Positions 1 to 8,269 of a stretch of 64,000 bases of DNA are shown here, piece by piece. The DNA comes from Sphingopyxis panaciterrae (lineage in GTDB: Bacteria > Pseudomonadota > Alphaproteobacteria > Sphingomonadales > Sphingomonadaceae): positions 186,001 to 250,000 of the forward strand of contig NZ_JAASQN010000003.1 of the NCBI RefSeq assembly GCF_011762125.1, given 5' to 3'. The translations under genes were made by a program, and so were the position numbers. The notes beneath the pieces are model-generated. The model saw only the letters and a list, made by a program, of their open reading frames with translations, was not told the origin of the DNA and did not search any database. Every line of letters starts with the position of its first letter. The first letter of the stretch is position 1.

Positions 1-594
1 CCGTTGGAGGTCCGGCTGCGCACGATGCAGAAGAACCTCGCGCACGCCTCGCTCGTCGCCGACAGCCTCGACTGCGGCATTGCATCGGGCGACTATCTGC
101 TCCTTTTTCGCCGCGACGGTGAAAATCCGATCCCGGTCAAGCATCCTGTCGGCTTGCTCGAATATTCAGGCGAACGGGCGATCCCGTCCGACGTGCTCGG
201 CTATCGCGGCTGGACGGGCAAGCAGACTGAGAACCGCTACTCTCATTGGATATGGCGTCAATATGCCGACTGCATGTGGGACGATATCCGGTTTCAGCGC
301 GTGCTGCCGTTCCAGTCGTGCCGCGAAGAGGACGATGAAAAGCACGTCCACCCGCTGCAACTCGACGTTATTGATCGCTGCGTCGTGCTTCGTAGCAATC
401 CCGGCGAGACGGTTTTTACCCCGTTCATGGGCGTTGGCAGCGAGGTGTATAGCCCGATCCTGCTCGGCCGCCGCGGCATCGGCGCCGAACTCAAGGAAAG
501 CTATTTCCGGCAGGCGGTGAAGAATGTTCAGGCGGCCGTTGACGGTCACCGCTTCGATCGAACCAGCTTCGAAATTCCTTTCGAAGTCGCATGA
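1..594 (+). CDS. DNA methyltransferase, C-terminal part (5' end outside window)
   Basis: The reading frame is open from base 1, so the start lies upstream; about 197 residues are visible. The sequence TPFMGVGSEVY followed by RRGIGAELKESYF matches the glycine-rich S-adenosylmethionine-binding motif (FxGxG) and the downstream GIELxxxY segment of N4-cytosine/N6-adenine DNA methyltransferases. The upstream KHVHPLQ stretch fits the segment that precedes this motif in the family. The catalytic (D/S)PP(Y/W) motif must lie before the window. Phages use such enzymes to protect their DNA from host restriction or to change its regulation. It overlaps the next gene by ATGA, so it belongs to the phage operon. 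The family is confident; the target base and specificity are not determinable. Confidence 0.8.
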   Translation, partial: PLEVRLRTMQKNLAHASLVADSLDCGIASGDYLLLFRRDGENPIPVKHPVGLLEYSGERAIPSDVLGYRGWTGKQTENRYSHWIWRQYADCMWDDIRFQRVLPFQSCREEDDEKHVHPLQLDVIDRCVVLRSNPGETVFTPFMGVGSEVYSPILLGRRGIGAELKESYFRQAVKNVQAAVDGHRFDRTSFEIPFEVA

Positions 595-797
595 GCGCCT
601 TGTCCGATCTTGGCCCCGTGCTGCCATCGGCCGGTGACCTGCGCTTTGCGGCGATCGAGGCGCGGCAGCTGGCGAATTTGATTGTCGAACTGACTGCCGA
701 CGGCCCGCACCGCGATGTGCCGCGCGCGGCGCGGGCGATGGAAAAATTGCGCGCGGTGGTCGGGCCGCCCGCCGAGGCATCCGAAAAGGGAGAATGA
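591..797 (+). CDS. small phage protein of unknown function (68 aa)
   Basis: The start codon overlaps the stop of the methyltransferase (ATGA), and the stop overlaps the start of the clamp gene, the tight coupling seen throughout this replication block. The 68-residue product is mostly predicted helix with no cysteine cluster, signal peptide or membrane segment, and I recognise no family. Its coupling at both ends and lack of any gap support it being real. Function unknown. Confidence 0.6.
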   Translation: MSALSDLGPVLPSAGDLRFAAIEARQLANLIVELTADGPHRDVPRAARAMEKLRAVVGPPAEASEKGE

Positions 798-1942
798 CGA
801 TGGTGAAAGCGAAAGAAGCGCCAAACGGCGCGGCGATGTTGGTCGCCGATCGCGCGGAATTGCTGCGGGCGGCGACGGTGGCGAGCATCGTGCAGACGAA
901 AGAAACGATACCGGTGCTGGCCAATATGGTGATCGAAGGCACGGCCGACGAGATTGCGATGTCGGCGACCGACCTGGACATATTGGTGCGGGTGACGGTG
1001 CCCGGGCGGTGCGCGGGGGCGCCGTTCGCGACGACGATCGCCGCGAAGCGGTTCGCCGCGCTGATCGGTTCGGCGGACGAGGGCTGTCAGGTCAGCCTGA
1101 AGATGGACGCCGGCGGGCGCGACGTGGAGCTGAACGCGCCGCGGATGCGGTGCAAGATGCCGATGCTGCCGGTCGAGGATTTTCCGATGATCGCGTTCAA
1201 CGGCGGGCAGATGTCCTTTACCCTGCCCGCGAAATTGCTGGCGGCGGTGCTGGCGCGCACGGCAGATGCCGAAAGCAGCGAACAGACGCGATATTATTTG
1301 TGCGGGACATTGCTGGCGGTAGCCGACGGCCGACTGCTGGCGGTGGCGACCAATGGCCATATGGCGGCCGAAATCGACCTGGGCGAAGCACCCGGCGAAT
1401 GGCCGAATTGCATCGTGCCGTCGAAGCTGACCGGGCTGTTGGCCCGGTTGCTGAAGGACGGAGACGGCGATGTTGACATCACGCTGGACGAGAAGGGCCA
1501 GCGCATCCGGTTCGAATGGGATGCTTGGACGATCACCGGCAAGCTGATCGAGGGAGCATTCCCCGATTGGCGGCGGGTGATCCCGCCGGCGAAACCCGAG
1601 CGGCGACTGGTGATCGACAGCGGCGGCCTGTCGCGGGCGATTGCGCGCGTATCGCAGATGTCGGGCGAAAAAACGCGGTCGGTGCTGGTCGAACTGGGCG
1701 CGGAGGGCGTGACGGTGAGTTGTTCATCGCCCGAATATGGGGCGGCAGAGGAAGATGTGCCCGCGAGCTGGAGCGGCGAGCCGTTCCGCATCCGGGTGAA
1801 CGCCACCTATTTGCGCAGCATTGCGAACGCCGCCAGCGCCGACAGCGTGGCGTTCGATTTTGGCGGCGAGCGGGATCCGGTGCGGATCGAACCGCAGGCC
1901 GGCGCCGGTTTCGTCGGTGTCCTGATGCCGATGGCACTTTGA
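794..1942 (+). CDS. phage-encoded DNA polymerase III beta-subunit-like sliding clamp
   Basis: The 382-residue protein has the length and segment pattern of DnaN. An early LLRAATVASIVQTKETIPVLANM stretch corresponds to the first clamp domain, ATDLDILVRVTVPG matches the domain-1 core, and VEDFPMI and AFPDWRRVIP match the hallmark loops of the repeated clamp fold. Known clamps encircle DNA and tether polymerase and other partners. A prophage copy could redirect host polymerase to phage DNA, which is inference. A good ribosome site (AAAAGGGAGA) precedes the ATG. The host dnaN lies elsewhere; this copy sits between phage genes and is clearly part of the phage replication block. Confidence 0.85.
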   Translation: MTMVKAKEAPNGAAMLVADRAELLRAATVASIVQTKETIPVLANMVIEGTADEIAMSATDLDILVRVTVPGRCAGAPFATTIAAKRFAALIGSADEGCQVSLKMDAGGRDVELNAPRMRCKMPMLPVEDFPMIAFNGGQMSFTLPAKLLAAVLARTADAESSEQTRYYLCGTLLAVADGRLLAVATNGHMAAEIDLGEAPGEWPNCIVPSKLTGLLARLLKDGDGDVDITLDEKGQRIRFEWDAWTITGKLIEGAFPDWRRVIPPAKPERRLVIDSGGLSRAIARVSQMSGEKTRSVLVELGAEGVTVSCSSPEYGAAEEDVPASWSGEPFRIRVNATYLRSIANAASADSVAFDFGGERDPVRIEPQAGAGFVGVLMPMAL

Positions 1943-1955
1943 CGGGAGAGAGACA

Positions 1956-2336
1956 ATGAGCAAGTTCGAATCGACGATCGAGGATTTGCGCGACGCCGTA
2001 GATTGGGCTGACGAACTCAGCGCGGAAAACCGGCGACAGATCGGCGTCGAAATTGATGCGATCGAAGGGATTTATAACCGCATGGAAGCGGAGCGCGACG
2101 AGGCTTGGGATGCTGTCGATGCGCGGCCGAGCGAGGATGAGGTCAACGCGGTTGTCCGACGTGATCTTGCGGACGATCTGGAGCCGATTTTCGGCGCAGT
2201 CTTTCGGGGTGACATCGACGATGCGGCACGGCGGGTACGGCAGCTGTCGGACATGTTGAGTGGGACCGATCCGATCCTTGTCGCGATCCAGCGCGCCAAG
2301 GCGCGACCGCACCTTTTCCTCGCGCCGGCGGCCTGA
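1956..2336 (+). CDS. hypothetical phage protein (126 aa), acidic and helical
   Basis: A GGGAGAGAG ribosome site lies just before the ATG, 13 bases after the clamp gene. The product is acidic and mostly helical (STIEDLRDAVDWADELSAEN near the N terminus), with no recognisable motif, cysteine pair or membrane segment. Its position between clamp and primase genes suggests a replication accessory role, but nothing in the sequence shows this directly. Function unknown. Confidence 0.65.
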   Translation: MSKFESTIEDLRDAVDWADELSAENRRQIGVEIDAIEGIYNRMEAERDEAWDAVDARPSEDEVNAVVRRDLADDLEPIFGAVFRGDIDDAARRVRQLSDMLSGTDPILVAIQRAKARPHLFLAPAA

Positions 2337-2344
2337 GCTGACGG

Positions 2345-4198
2345 ATGCGCTTCACACCCGCCTGGCTGGACGAATTGCGTGCGCGGGTGACGCTGTCGAC
2401 GCTGATCGGCGCCGATATCAAGCTGGACCGGGCGGGGCGCGAATATAAGGCGTGCTGCCCGTTCCACGGCGAGAAGACGCCGAGCTTTACGGTCAACGAC
2501 GACAAGGGCTTTGCCCATTGTTTCGGTTGTGCGTGGCATGGCGATGCCATCCGGTGGATGACCGACCATCGCGGACTTGGCTTTGTCGAGGCGGTCGAGG
2601 CGCTGGCGGCAGAGGCTGGGATGGCGGTTCCGGCGCCATCGGCCGAGGCGCGGCGGCATGCCGAGCGGATCGAGGGGCAGCGGCCTACTCTGGAGGAAGC
2701 GGAGCGCATTTTTCGCGATCTGTTGCGCGATGATGGCCCGGGGCGCGCGTGGATGGTCGATCGCGGCATCGACCTGACGACCGAGGTCGAGTTCGGGCTG
2801 GGCTTTGCGCCCGAAAATGGCGCGCTGCGCGATCGCGGGTTCATCCGGGCCGACCTGATCGCCGTCGGGCTGGTCGGGGCGAGCGAGGGGCGCGACGGCG
2901 GCACATTCTATTACCCGCGGTTCCGGTCGCGCATCATGATCCCGATCCACGATGCGCGCGGGCGCATCGTCGGGTTCGGCGGGCGGACGTTGCCGGGCGC
3001 GAAGGAAGGCGCCGCCAAATATATCAATTCACCCGACAGCGCGATCTTCGACAAGGGCGGGTTGCTGTTCAACCTGCACCGGGCGCGCCCTCGACTGCGC
3101 TCGGGCCAATCGGGGGGTGGTTTTAGCGGTGCGCGGCGGTTGATCATCGTCGAGGGATATTTCGACGTGGTCGCGCTGCACCGGCTGGGCGCGGCCGCGG
3201 TGGCGCCGATGGGGACGGCATTGACCGAGCGGCAGCTGGAACGCGCGTGGCGGGTCGATCATTGCCCGCTGCTGCTGTTCGACGGCGACGCGGCGGGGAT
3301 GAAGGCGGCGGTGCGCGCGGCGGAAACGGCGTTGCCGATGATCGGCCCGGGGCGGTCGTTGACGATCGGGGCGCTGCCGCCCGGCCTGGACCCCGATGAC
3401 CTGGTGCGCGCCAGCATCGCCGCCGGCGAGGATCCGGCGCAGACGCTGGCGGCGTGGCTGATGTTCAACCGACCCATGTCGGCGCAGGAATGCCTGCTGA
3501 ACCATGCGCTCGAACAAGTCGACAGCGATAGCCCCGAGGCTTGGTCGGCGGCGTGGAAGCGGCTGCAGGACTGGGCGGCGACGATCGTCGACGACGATAC
3601 GCGAGCGCTGACGGTGATGCACTGGCGGCGGCGGTGGGAGGTCGCGGCCGAGCTGATCGCCGATATACCGGTGACGGTGCGCCTGTCGGCCGATCCCGTC
3701 GACGACGACTGGGCTTGCGACGAATGCGGGCTGGCGACCGATCCCCAGTCCGGGTGTCTGAAAGCCGGATATTGCCCGCATCGCGACGGGATCGACGCGA
3801 CTATCTATGGCGGCATGCTCGCCGATGGGGACGATGCCCGGGTGCAGGCGATGGTGATGTGGCTGGTCGGCACGTACGACGACATCGCCGACATTCAGGC
3901 CGACCAGAAGTTTCGCCTAAGCATGGCCAAGGAAATGGGGTTCGACCCGCCGATGCTGCGCAAGATGGCGAAGGCAGTGATCCAGGACCGCGACAAGCCG
4001 GACACCCGCGTCCTGAAGGAGGCGCGCGAGGTGGCCTATCGCCGCGCCATCGGCCTGAAAGGGCCGCTCAACGAAGAATTTCTGCCACCGCCGTTCGCCA
4101 CGGGCGCCGCGGCGGTCGAGGGGAAGCGCGCGCCGGCGCTACCGCCGCCGACAAGGCGGATCGAGGCGATGATGGATATGATCGAGGGGAGAGGGTGA
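2345..4198 (+). CDS. DnaG-like DNA primase
   Basis: The 617-residue protein makes RNA primers for replication. A CHC2 zinc finger is visible near the N terminus (Cys38, His41, Cys59, Cys62), and the TOPRIM catalytic core shows IIVEGYFD near residue 269 and LLFDGDAAG near residue 313. This order is that of bacterial DnaG. Two oddities stand out. An Arg/Gly/Ser-rich insert of about 13 residues (PRLRSGQSGGGFS) sits just before the TOPRIM motif, and a second cluster (CDECG through GCLKAGYCPH, residues about 458-477) looks like an extra metal site in the part that usually contacts the helicase. The stop overlaps the next start (GTGATG). Confidence 0.9.
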   Translation: MRFTPAWLDELRARVTLSTLIGADIKLDRAGREYKACCPFHGEKTPSFTVNDDKGFAHCFGCAWHGDAIRWMTDHRGLGFVEAVEALAAEAGMAVPAPSAEARRHAERIEGQRPTLEEAERIFRDLLRDDGPGRAWMVDRGIDLTTEVEFGLGFAPENGALRDRGFIRADLIAVGLVGASEGRDGGTFYYPRFRSRIMIPIHDARGRIVGFGGRTLPGAKEGAAKYINSPDSAIFDKGGLLFNLHRARPRLRSGQSGGGFSGARRLIIVEGYFDVVALHRLGAAAVAPMGTALTERQLERAWRVDHCPLLLFDGDAAGMKAAVRAAETALPMIGPGRSLTIGALPPGLDPDDLVRASIAAGEDPAQTLAAWLMFNRPMSAQECLLNHALEQVDSDSPEAWSAAWKRLQDWAATIVDDDTRALTVMHWRRRWEVAAELIADIPVTVRLSADPVDDDWACDECGLATDPQSGCLKAGYCPHRDGIDATIYGGMLADGDDARVQAMVMWLVGTYDDIADIQADQKFRLSMAKEMGFDPPMLRKMAKAVIQDRDKPDTRVLKEAREVAYRRAIGLKGPLNEEFLPPPFATGAAAVEGKRAPALPPPTRRIEAMMDMIEGRG

Positions 4199-4464
4199 TG
4201 GGGCTTCCGAAGAGGGAATTTTCGCGGGCGGAAGCGCTGATCCTTGGCGAGATTGGCGATCCCGCCGACTGTAAATGCCTGAGTTTTCGTCACCTAGCCG
4301 AGCGAACAGGCTTACCCCGCGATGAGGTCATAGATGCGTGCAGGACGTTAAAGGCCGACGGCTTCGCGGATTGCTACACTGGTTTGTGGACTGATGACGG
4401 CGAGCCCTATGGTTCGGGGTACGGATTGAGCCGTGCATATCTCGCGGAAATGCAGAGCGAATAG
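4198..4464 (+). CDS. small helix-turn-helix phage protein (88 aa)
   Basis: The ATG overlaps the primase stop codon, so translation is probably coupled. The segment LSFRHLAERTGLPRDEVIDACRTLKADGFA fits a winged helix-turn-helix with a recognition helix and a following helix, as in MarR/DprA-like small DNA-binding folds. At 88 residues the protein has room for little else. Its place between primase and helicase suggests a replication or regulatory DNA-binding role. That role is inference; the fold call is moderate. Confidence 0.65.
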   Translation: MGLPKREFSRAEALILGEIGDPADCKCLSFRHLAERTGLPRDEVIDACRTLKADGFADCYTGLWTDDGEPYGSGYGLSRAYLAEMQSE

Positions 4465-4467
4465 CCC

Positions 4468-6195
4468 GTGGCGTCCGCAGCAAATGACCCCCCGCCCCCC
4501 GATGTGGGGCAGGCTTTGCCTCCTTCCGCCATGGAAGGGGCGGCTGCGTCATTCCCCGGGGGTGCGGGGGGTGCGTCGGCGCGCATACGCGTGCTGCCCG
4601 ATCCCGAGCGCGATCGACTGTGCGCGACGTTCCCGCAGACCGATCTTGGCAATGCCGAGCGGTTTCGCGCCCGGTTCGGCCACCTGTTCCGATTTTGCCC
4701 CGATATCGGCTGGCTGAAGTGGGACGGCCGGCGCTGGGCGCTGTTGACGCAGGAAAAAGACGAACTGCCCGGCGAGGTCATGCAGGCGATCTATGTCACC
4801 GTGCGCGCGATCGGCAACGAGGCGGCGGCGGTCGCGGAATCGGGGCGCATCGACGAGGTCGAGCCCGAGCTGGCGCGCGAGGAAAGCCGGATGGACTTCG
4901 TCGTCCGTTACAAGTCGAATATCGCGATCCTGTTCAGCGACACGCTGCGCGACCATGCCAAGGCGAGCGAGAGCCAGGCGCGGCTGGGCGCTATCCCCTC
5001 GCTGGCCCGCAATTTCGCGACGACGCTGGTCCGCGCCGCCGATCTGGACGTCGACCGGATGGCGATCAACGTGCTCAACGGCACGCTGCGGCTGGAAAAC
5101 AACGGCAATATGCTGTGTGTCCGGTTGCACGACCATAATCCCGACGACCTGATCACCAAGGTCGCGAACGTCGTTTACGACCCCGACGCGACCTGCGCCG
5201 ATTATGACGGGTTCTTTGAACGGGTGATGCCCGATCCCGACGACAGGCGTTTTCTGCACCAATGGGCAGGCCTGTCGGCGACCGGCGACGTGTCGTATCA
5301 CAAGATGGCGTTTTTCTGGGGCAAGGGGCGCAACGGCAAATCAACCTGGGTCGAAGCCGTCGCCTCGCTGCTCGGCGAATATGCGCAGGTGATCAAGTTC
5401 GACACCTTCCTCGAGCAGGCAGCCAAGCGCAAGGGGGCCGATGCGACGCCCGACCTTGCCCGCCTGCCCGGCATCCGATTTCTGCGCACAAGCGAGCCCG
5501 AAAAGGGCGCGAAGCTTGCCGAGGCGCTGATCAAGGAAGTGACTGGCGGCGAACCGATGTCGGCGCGGCACCTGAACAAGGGCTTTTTCGATTTCCTGCC
5601 GTCGTTCAAGCTGACGGCGCAGGGCAATTATCGGCCGAAAATCACCGGCCATGACGACGGTATCTGGGGGCGCGTGCGCCTGGTGCCGTGGACGGTGCGC
5701 ATCCCCGACAAGGAGATCGACACCGAGTTGCCCGCCAAGCTGAAGCGCGAGGCATCGGGCATATTGAACCGGATGCTCGACGGGCTGCTCGACCTGAAGA
5801 TGAACGGGCTGGCCGAGAGCGACAATATCCGCGCGGCGACGGCCAAGTATCGCGACCAGAGCGACCAGCTCGGCCGCTTCCTCCACGATTGCACAGCCGA
5901 CAAGGCGGGCGAGAAGGTCCGATCCGGCGCGCTGTTCGACCTGTTCAAGGCATGGGCGGCGGTGACCGGCGCCGGCGAGTGGCAGCCGCAGGGCTTCGCC
6001 AAGGCGATGGAGGATCGCGGCTATGAGCGCAAGACGTCGAACGGCGTCTGGTGGCTCGACCTGATCACGACGGTCACCGAAGAGGACGTCAAGGACGGTC
6101 GGTTCGGCAGCGTAGCGGGCGGTGACGACGCGGCGCCCGCGACCTATGCGCCGCCGCCGTTGGACGATGATGACGCTTATGATCCATTCGGATGA
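4468..6195 (+). CDS. D5/P4-type phage primase-helicase (SF3 helicase)
   Basis: The 575-residue protein starts at GTG 4468, three bases after the previous gene. A D5-N-like region occupies roughly residues 60-280. The superfamily 3 helicase core follows: Walker A GKGRNGKST near residue 285-293, and the sensor-type motif QGNYRPKI near residue 381 followed by GRVRLVPW. Such proteins unwind phage or plasmid origins, often binding nearby repeated sites. The C terminus (FLHDCTADKAGEKV onward) resembles the winged-helix end of this family. The GGAAGGA motif cluster lies immediately downstream, a plausible target. The family is confident; any primase activity of its own is uncertain because a DnaG-like primase is encoded just before it. 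Confidence 0.9.
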   Translation: MASAANDPPPPDVGQALPPSAMEGAAASFPGGAGGASARIRVLPDPERDRLCATFPQTDLGNAERFRARFGHLFRFCPDIGWLKWDGRRWALLTQEKDELPGEVMQAIYVTVRAIGNEAAAVAESGRIDEVEPELAREESRMDFVVRYKSNIAILFSDTLRDHAKASESQARLGAIPSLARNFATTLVRAADLDVDRMAINVLNGTLRLENNGNMLCVRLHDHNPDDLITKVANVVYDPDATCADYDGFFERVMPDPDDRRFLHQWAGLSATGDVSYHKMAFFWGKGRNGKSTWVEAVASLLGEYAQVIKFDTFLEQAAKRKGADATPDLARLPGIRFLRTSEPEKGAKLAEALIKEVTGGEPMSARHLNKGFFDFLPSFKLTAQGNYRPKITGHDDGIWGRVRLVPWTVRIPDKEIDTELPAKLKREASGILNRMLDGLLDLKMNGLAESDNIRAATAKYRDQSDQLGRFLHDCTADKAGEKVRSGALFDLFKAWAAVTGAGEWQPQGFAKAMEDRGYERKTSNGVWWLDLITTVTEEDVKDGRFGSVAGGDDAAPATYAPPPLDDDDAYDPFG

Positions 6196-6238
6196 GCGCG
6201 CGCCTGATCCCCCTGCACCCCCGTTTCAGCGGGGTCGA

Positions 6239-6512
6239 ATGGAAGGAGAAGTCCTTCCACGGAAGGAGCCCGTTCGGCCAGTGGAAGGAGGCGCGGCGCC
6301 AGCATTTCTGCGGGTTTGGAGGGAGTGGAGGGAGGTTTCGCCCCGGTCCCCATATGCGGGCGCGGGCGCGCGGGCATGCGCGAACAGGTCTATATGTCCT
6401 TCCACTCCTTCCATTTCATCCAATCAGGGTGATCAGGGGTTTGAATTTCATGGGGAAATTAATGCCGTCAGCGACGGCTCACCGTCCTTCCATCGTGGTT
6501 GTGACGGAAGGA
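6239..6512. repeat. cluster of eight GGAAGGA motifs, candidate phage origin or control region
   Basis: Eight exact copies of GGAAGGA lie in 274 bases: direct at 6241, 6261, 6283 and 6506, inverted (TCCTTCC) at 6252, 6397, 6406 and 6485. Six of them extend to TGGAAGGA. Two near-copies (GGAGGGA) lie at about 6318 and 6327. An A/T-richer stretch follows at about 6425-6465. This fits an iteron-like origin next to a D5/SF3 helicase, or a multi-site operator. A 119-codon frame (6192-6551) spans the region and overlaps both neighbours, but its second half has poor third-position GC and it is not called as a gene. Confidence 0.55.
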
Positions 6513-6544
6513 GGCGGGGTTCCGCCGCAAATGGGAGTATGGAA

Positions 6545-7084
6545 ATGGTGAGTATCAGGCGTTCGGGCATGGCGGCGCTGGCGGTGCGGATCGATGCGGC
6601 GCCGGTCGCGCTCGACGTGCCGCGCGGGCGCGAGGCGTTGGAGGCGGCGATGGCCGAGGCGGTGCGGCTGTCGTGGTTGTTGACCGATCGTACGGGATCG
6701 TCGCCGTTCGCCAGCGACGGGCCCTGGCATCTGATGACGCGCGACCTGCGCGCGGGCGACTATGATGCGCGTGGCGGTGACATGGACGACGCGCCGGCAC
6801 CGCGCGAGACGCTGGGCGTCGTGGACATGGCGTTGATCGAACGACTTGGCGGATGGCTGACGCTGCTGGCGCGGCGGCACCGGCGCGGGAGCGAGCGGGC
6901 GGGTGCGGTGTCCGATGGCGCGGTGGTCGCCGCGGTGATGCGGCAATATGCGACGGGGCGGTCGCAGGTGGACTGGGGCCGGGTGATGAAGGCGGTCGGG
7001 CTGGATCGCGGCAAGGGTGCGCTGCGTCATCGCTATGACAGAGCAATGGACTGGTTGGCCGCCGAGGTAGCGAAGGGGCGCTGA
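6545..7084 (+). CDS. phage protein of unknown function, possible DNA-binding (179 aa)
   Basis: The preferred ATG is 6545; an in-frame ATG at 6539 is an alternative. The C-terminal half (ALIERLGGWLTLLARRHRRG, then VDWGRVMKAVGLDRGKGALRHRYDRAMDWLA) looks like a helix-turn-helix that might bind DNA. The arrangement is like small conserved proteins found just before packaging genes in alphaproteobacterial prophages (DUF6362-like, from memory and unverified). The GGAAGGA cluster lies directly upstream, so this protein is a candidate to bind it, which is inference. Function unknown. Confidence 0.6.
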   Translation: MVSIRRSGMAALAVRIDAAPVALDVPRGREALEAAMAEAVRLSWLLTDRTGSSPFASDGPWHLMTRDLRAGDYDARGGDMDDAPAPRETLGVVDMALIERLGGWLTLLARRHRRGSERAGAVSDGAVVAAVMRQYATGRSQVDWGRVMKAVGLDRGKGALRHRYDRAMDWLAAEVAKGR

Positions 7085-7360
7085 CGCGTCTTGCCGCTGC
7101 ATGCGTCGATGTACGACGAAATGACTAAGCCAATGATATCCAGCCTTAAACATCGTCAAGGCCTAAAGATGTTTAGCCCCTGCAAATATCTTACGAGCGG
7201 ATATGGGCATCAAATGCTACATCGGTCAGGCATCGTGGTGACGGTGCGCCCGGGCGACGGGGCGCTCTTCGATCGGCGATGCATCCTCTCCCTGACTGGC
7301 GGGCGCGGTGGCAGCAATGCTTCCGCGCCCGTCTGTTTATCGGGGAGCGTGAGGGACATC
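7085..7360. other. intergenic region before the HNH and packaging genes
   Basis: This 276-base gap is A/T-richer than its surroundings (about 7100-7215) and separates replication from packaging genes, so it is the natural place for a late promoter. It contains an 8-bp inverted repeat at 7147-7175. I see no convincing -35/-10 pair and no tRNA. An open frame runs into it from the HNH gene, but the ribosome site favours the start at 7361. Confidence 0.4.
7147..7175. promoter_or_regulatory. inverted repeat TAAACATC-N13-GATGTTTA
   Basis: A perfect 8-bp inverted repeat with a 13-base spacer lies between the replication and packaging blocks. It could be an operator or a transcript hairpin. No T-run follows, so a terminator is unlikely. 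Confidence 0.4.
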
Positions 7361-7666
7361 ATGGGAAAGCTGACGGCATTGGGATCGAGGGTGGCGACGC
7401 TGCCGCCGCGCGTCGCAGTGCCAGCGAAGCGCGCCGATACGCTGTACACCTCGCCCGAATGGAGGGCGCTGGTCAGGGCGATCAAGGCGGCGCGCGGCCC
7501 ATACTGCGAGCGCTGCGGGTCGAGCCATCGGGTGGCGGGCGATCACATCGTCGAGGTGAAGGATGGCGGGGCGCCGCTCGACGCTGCGAACGTCGAGCTG
7601 CTTTGTCAGTCCTGCCACAACCGCAAGACCGCGGCAGCACGGGCGAAGCGCGCCGGGCTGGCCTGA
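7361..7666 (+). CDS. HNH endonuclease
   Basis: The 101-residue protein starts at ATG 7361 behind a GAGG ribosome site; an upstream extension in the same frame is less likely. It shows the HNH core: Cys-x2-Cys (YCERCG), then GDHIVEVKDGGAPLD, then NVELLCQSCHNRKT. The paired CxxC motifs bind structural zinc and the His/Asn residues form the metal-dependent nuclease site. In HK97-type cos phages an HNH protein beside the terminase genes is needed for packaging-site cleavage. The location just before the terminase small subunit fits that role. Confidence 0.88.
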   Translation: MGKLTALGSRVATLPPRVAVPAKRADTLYTSPEWRALVRAIKAARGPYCERCGSSHRVAGDHIVEVKDGGAPLDAANVELLCQSCHNRKTAAARAKRAGLA

Positions 7667-7786
7667 CGCGCAGCGGCGGGGCGGTGAGAGGGGCGGGGTC
7701 GAAAGTTCGGAAGCCTCTAGGCCCCGGAAACCCCATGCCTCGCATCGACAGATTTTTTTTCGGATTGGTGATTTTTGGAGGGCGAA
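7667..7786. other. short gap before terminase, possible cos region
   Basis: This 120-base segment between the HNH and terminase small-subunit genes contains G-runs and an eight-T run near 7750. In cos-type phages the cohesive-end site often lies next to these genes. No defined cos sequence can be recognised here, so this is only a location guess. Confidence 0.25.
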
Positions 7787-8263
7787 TTGAGCGAGGACGG
7801 GGTCGATCTGTTCGGGAACCCTGTCTTGTTCGCGAAGCCGCGCGGGCGCGGGCGTCCGCAGCACGTTCCAACTATCGAAAATCACAACAGAATTTTGCTG
7901 TTGGCCGCGACTGGTCGCAGTGAAGAAGAATGCGCGGCGGCGATTGGCGTCAGTCCGCCGACGTTGCGGAAGCATTATTTTTCGGCCGTGCAGTCGTTCG
8001 ACCGCGCCAAGCTGGTGCTGCAGGGTGAGCGCCTGTCGCTGCTTGCGGCCGAAGGCGCGAAGGGCAACGTCGCGGCGATCAAGGAGCTGGGCAAGGAGAT
8101 CGAGCGGGGCGAGTTGCGCGCGCTGGGCGAGCGGGTCAAGGATCGCGGCAAGAGCGAACAGCTCACGAAAGCCAAGGGGTTGAAGGAGCAGCGGAAAGAG
8201 GCCGCGCAGGGCGTCAAGGGGCTGTTCGAGCCCCGCAAGCCGCCGTCGTCGCTGGCGCACTGA
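7787..8263 (+). CDS. terminase small subunit
   Basis: TTG 7787 is preferred because GGAGGG lies 5-10 bases upstream; an in-frame TTG at 7775 would put that site inside the gene. The protein (about 158 aa) has a helix-turn-helix (GRSEEECAAAIGVSPPTLRKHY, about residues 42-63) followed by a helical, basic region, the layout of small terminases that recognise the packaging site and recruit the large subunit. The position between HNH nuclease and large terminase confirms the call. Confidence 0.8.
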   Translation: MSEDGVDLFGNPVLFAKPRGRGRPQHVPTIENHNRILLLAATGRSEEECAAAIGVSPPTLRKHYFSAVQSFDRAKLVLQGERLSLLAAEGAKGNVAAIKELGKEIERGELRALGERVKDRGKSEQLTKAKGLKEQRKEAAQGVKGLFEPRKPPSSLAH

Positions 8264-8269
8264 TGTCAT

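Noticed and set aside
6192-6551. 119-codon frame spanning the GGAAGGA cluster
   Set aside because: It overlaps both neighbours in a coupling-like way, but third-position GC falls in its second half and the product has no sensible pattern; it may be a real gene but the repeat cluster explains the sequence better.
7085-7360. tRNA or small RNA gene in the gap before the HNH gene
   Set aside because: No cloverleaf or other defined RNA structure could be drawn by eye beyond the single inverted repeat.
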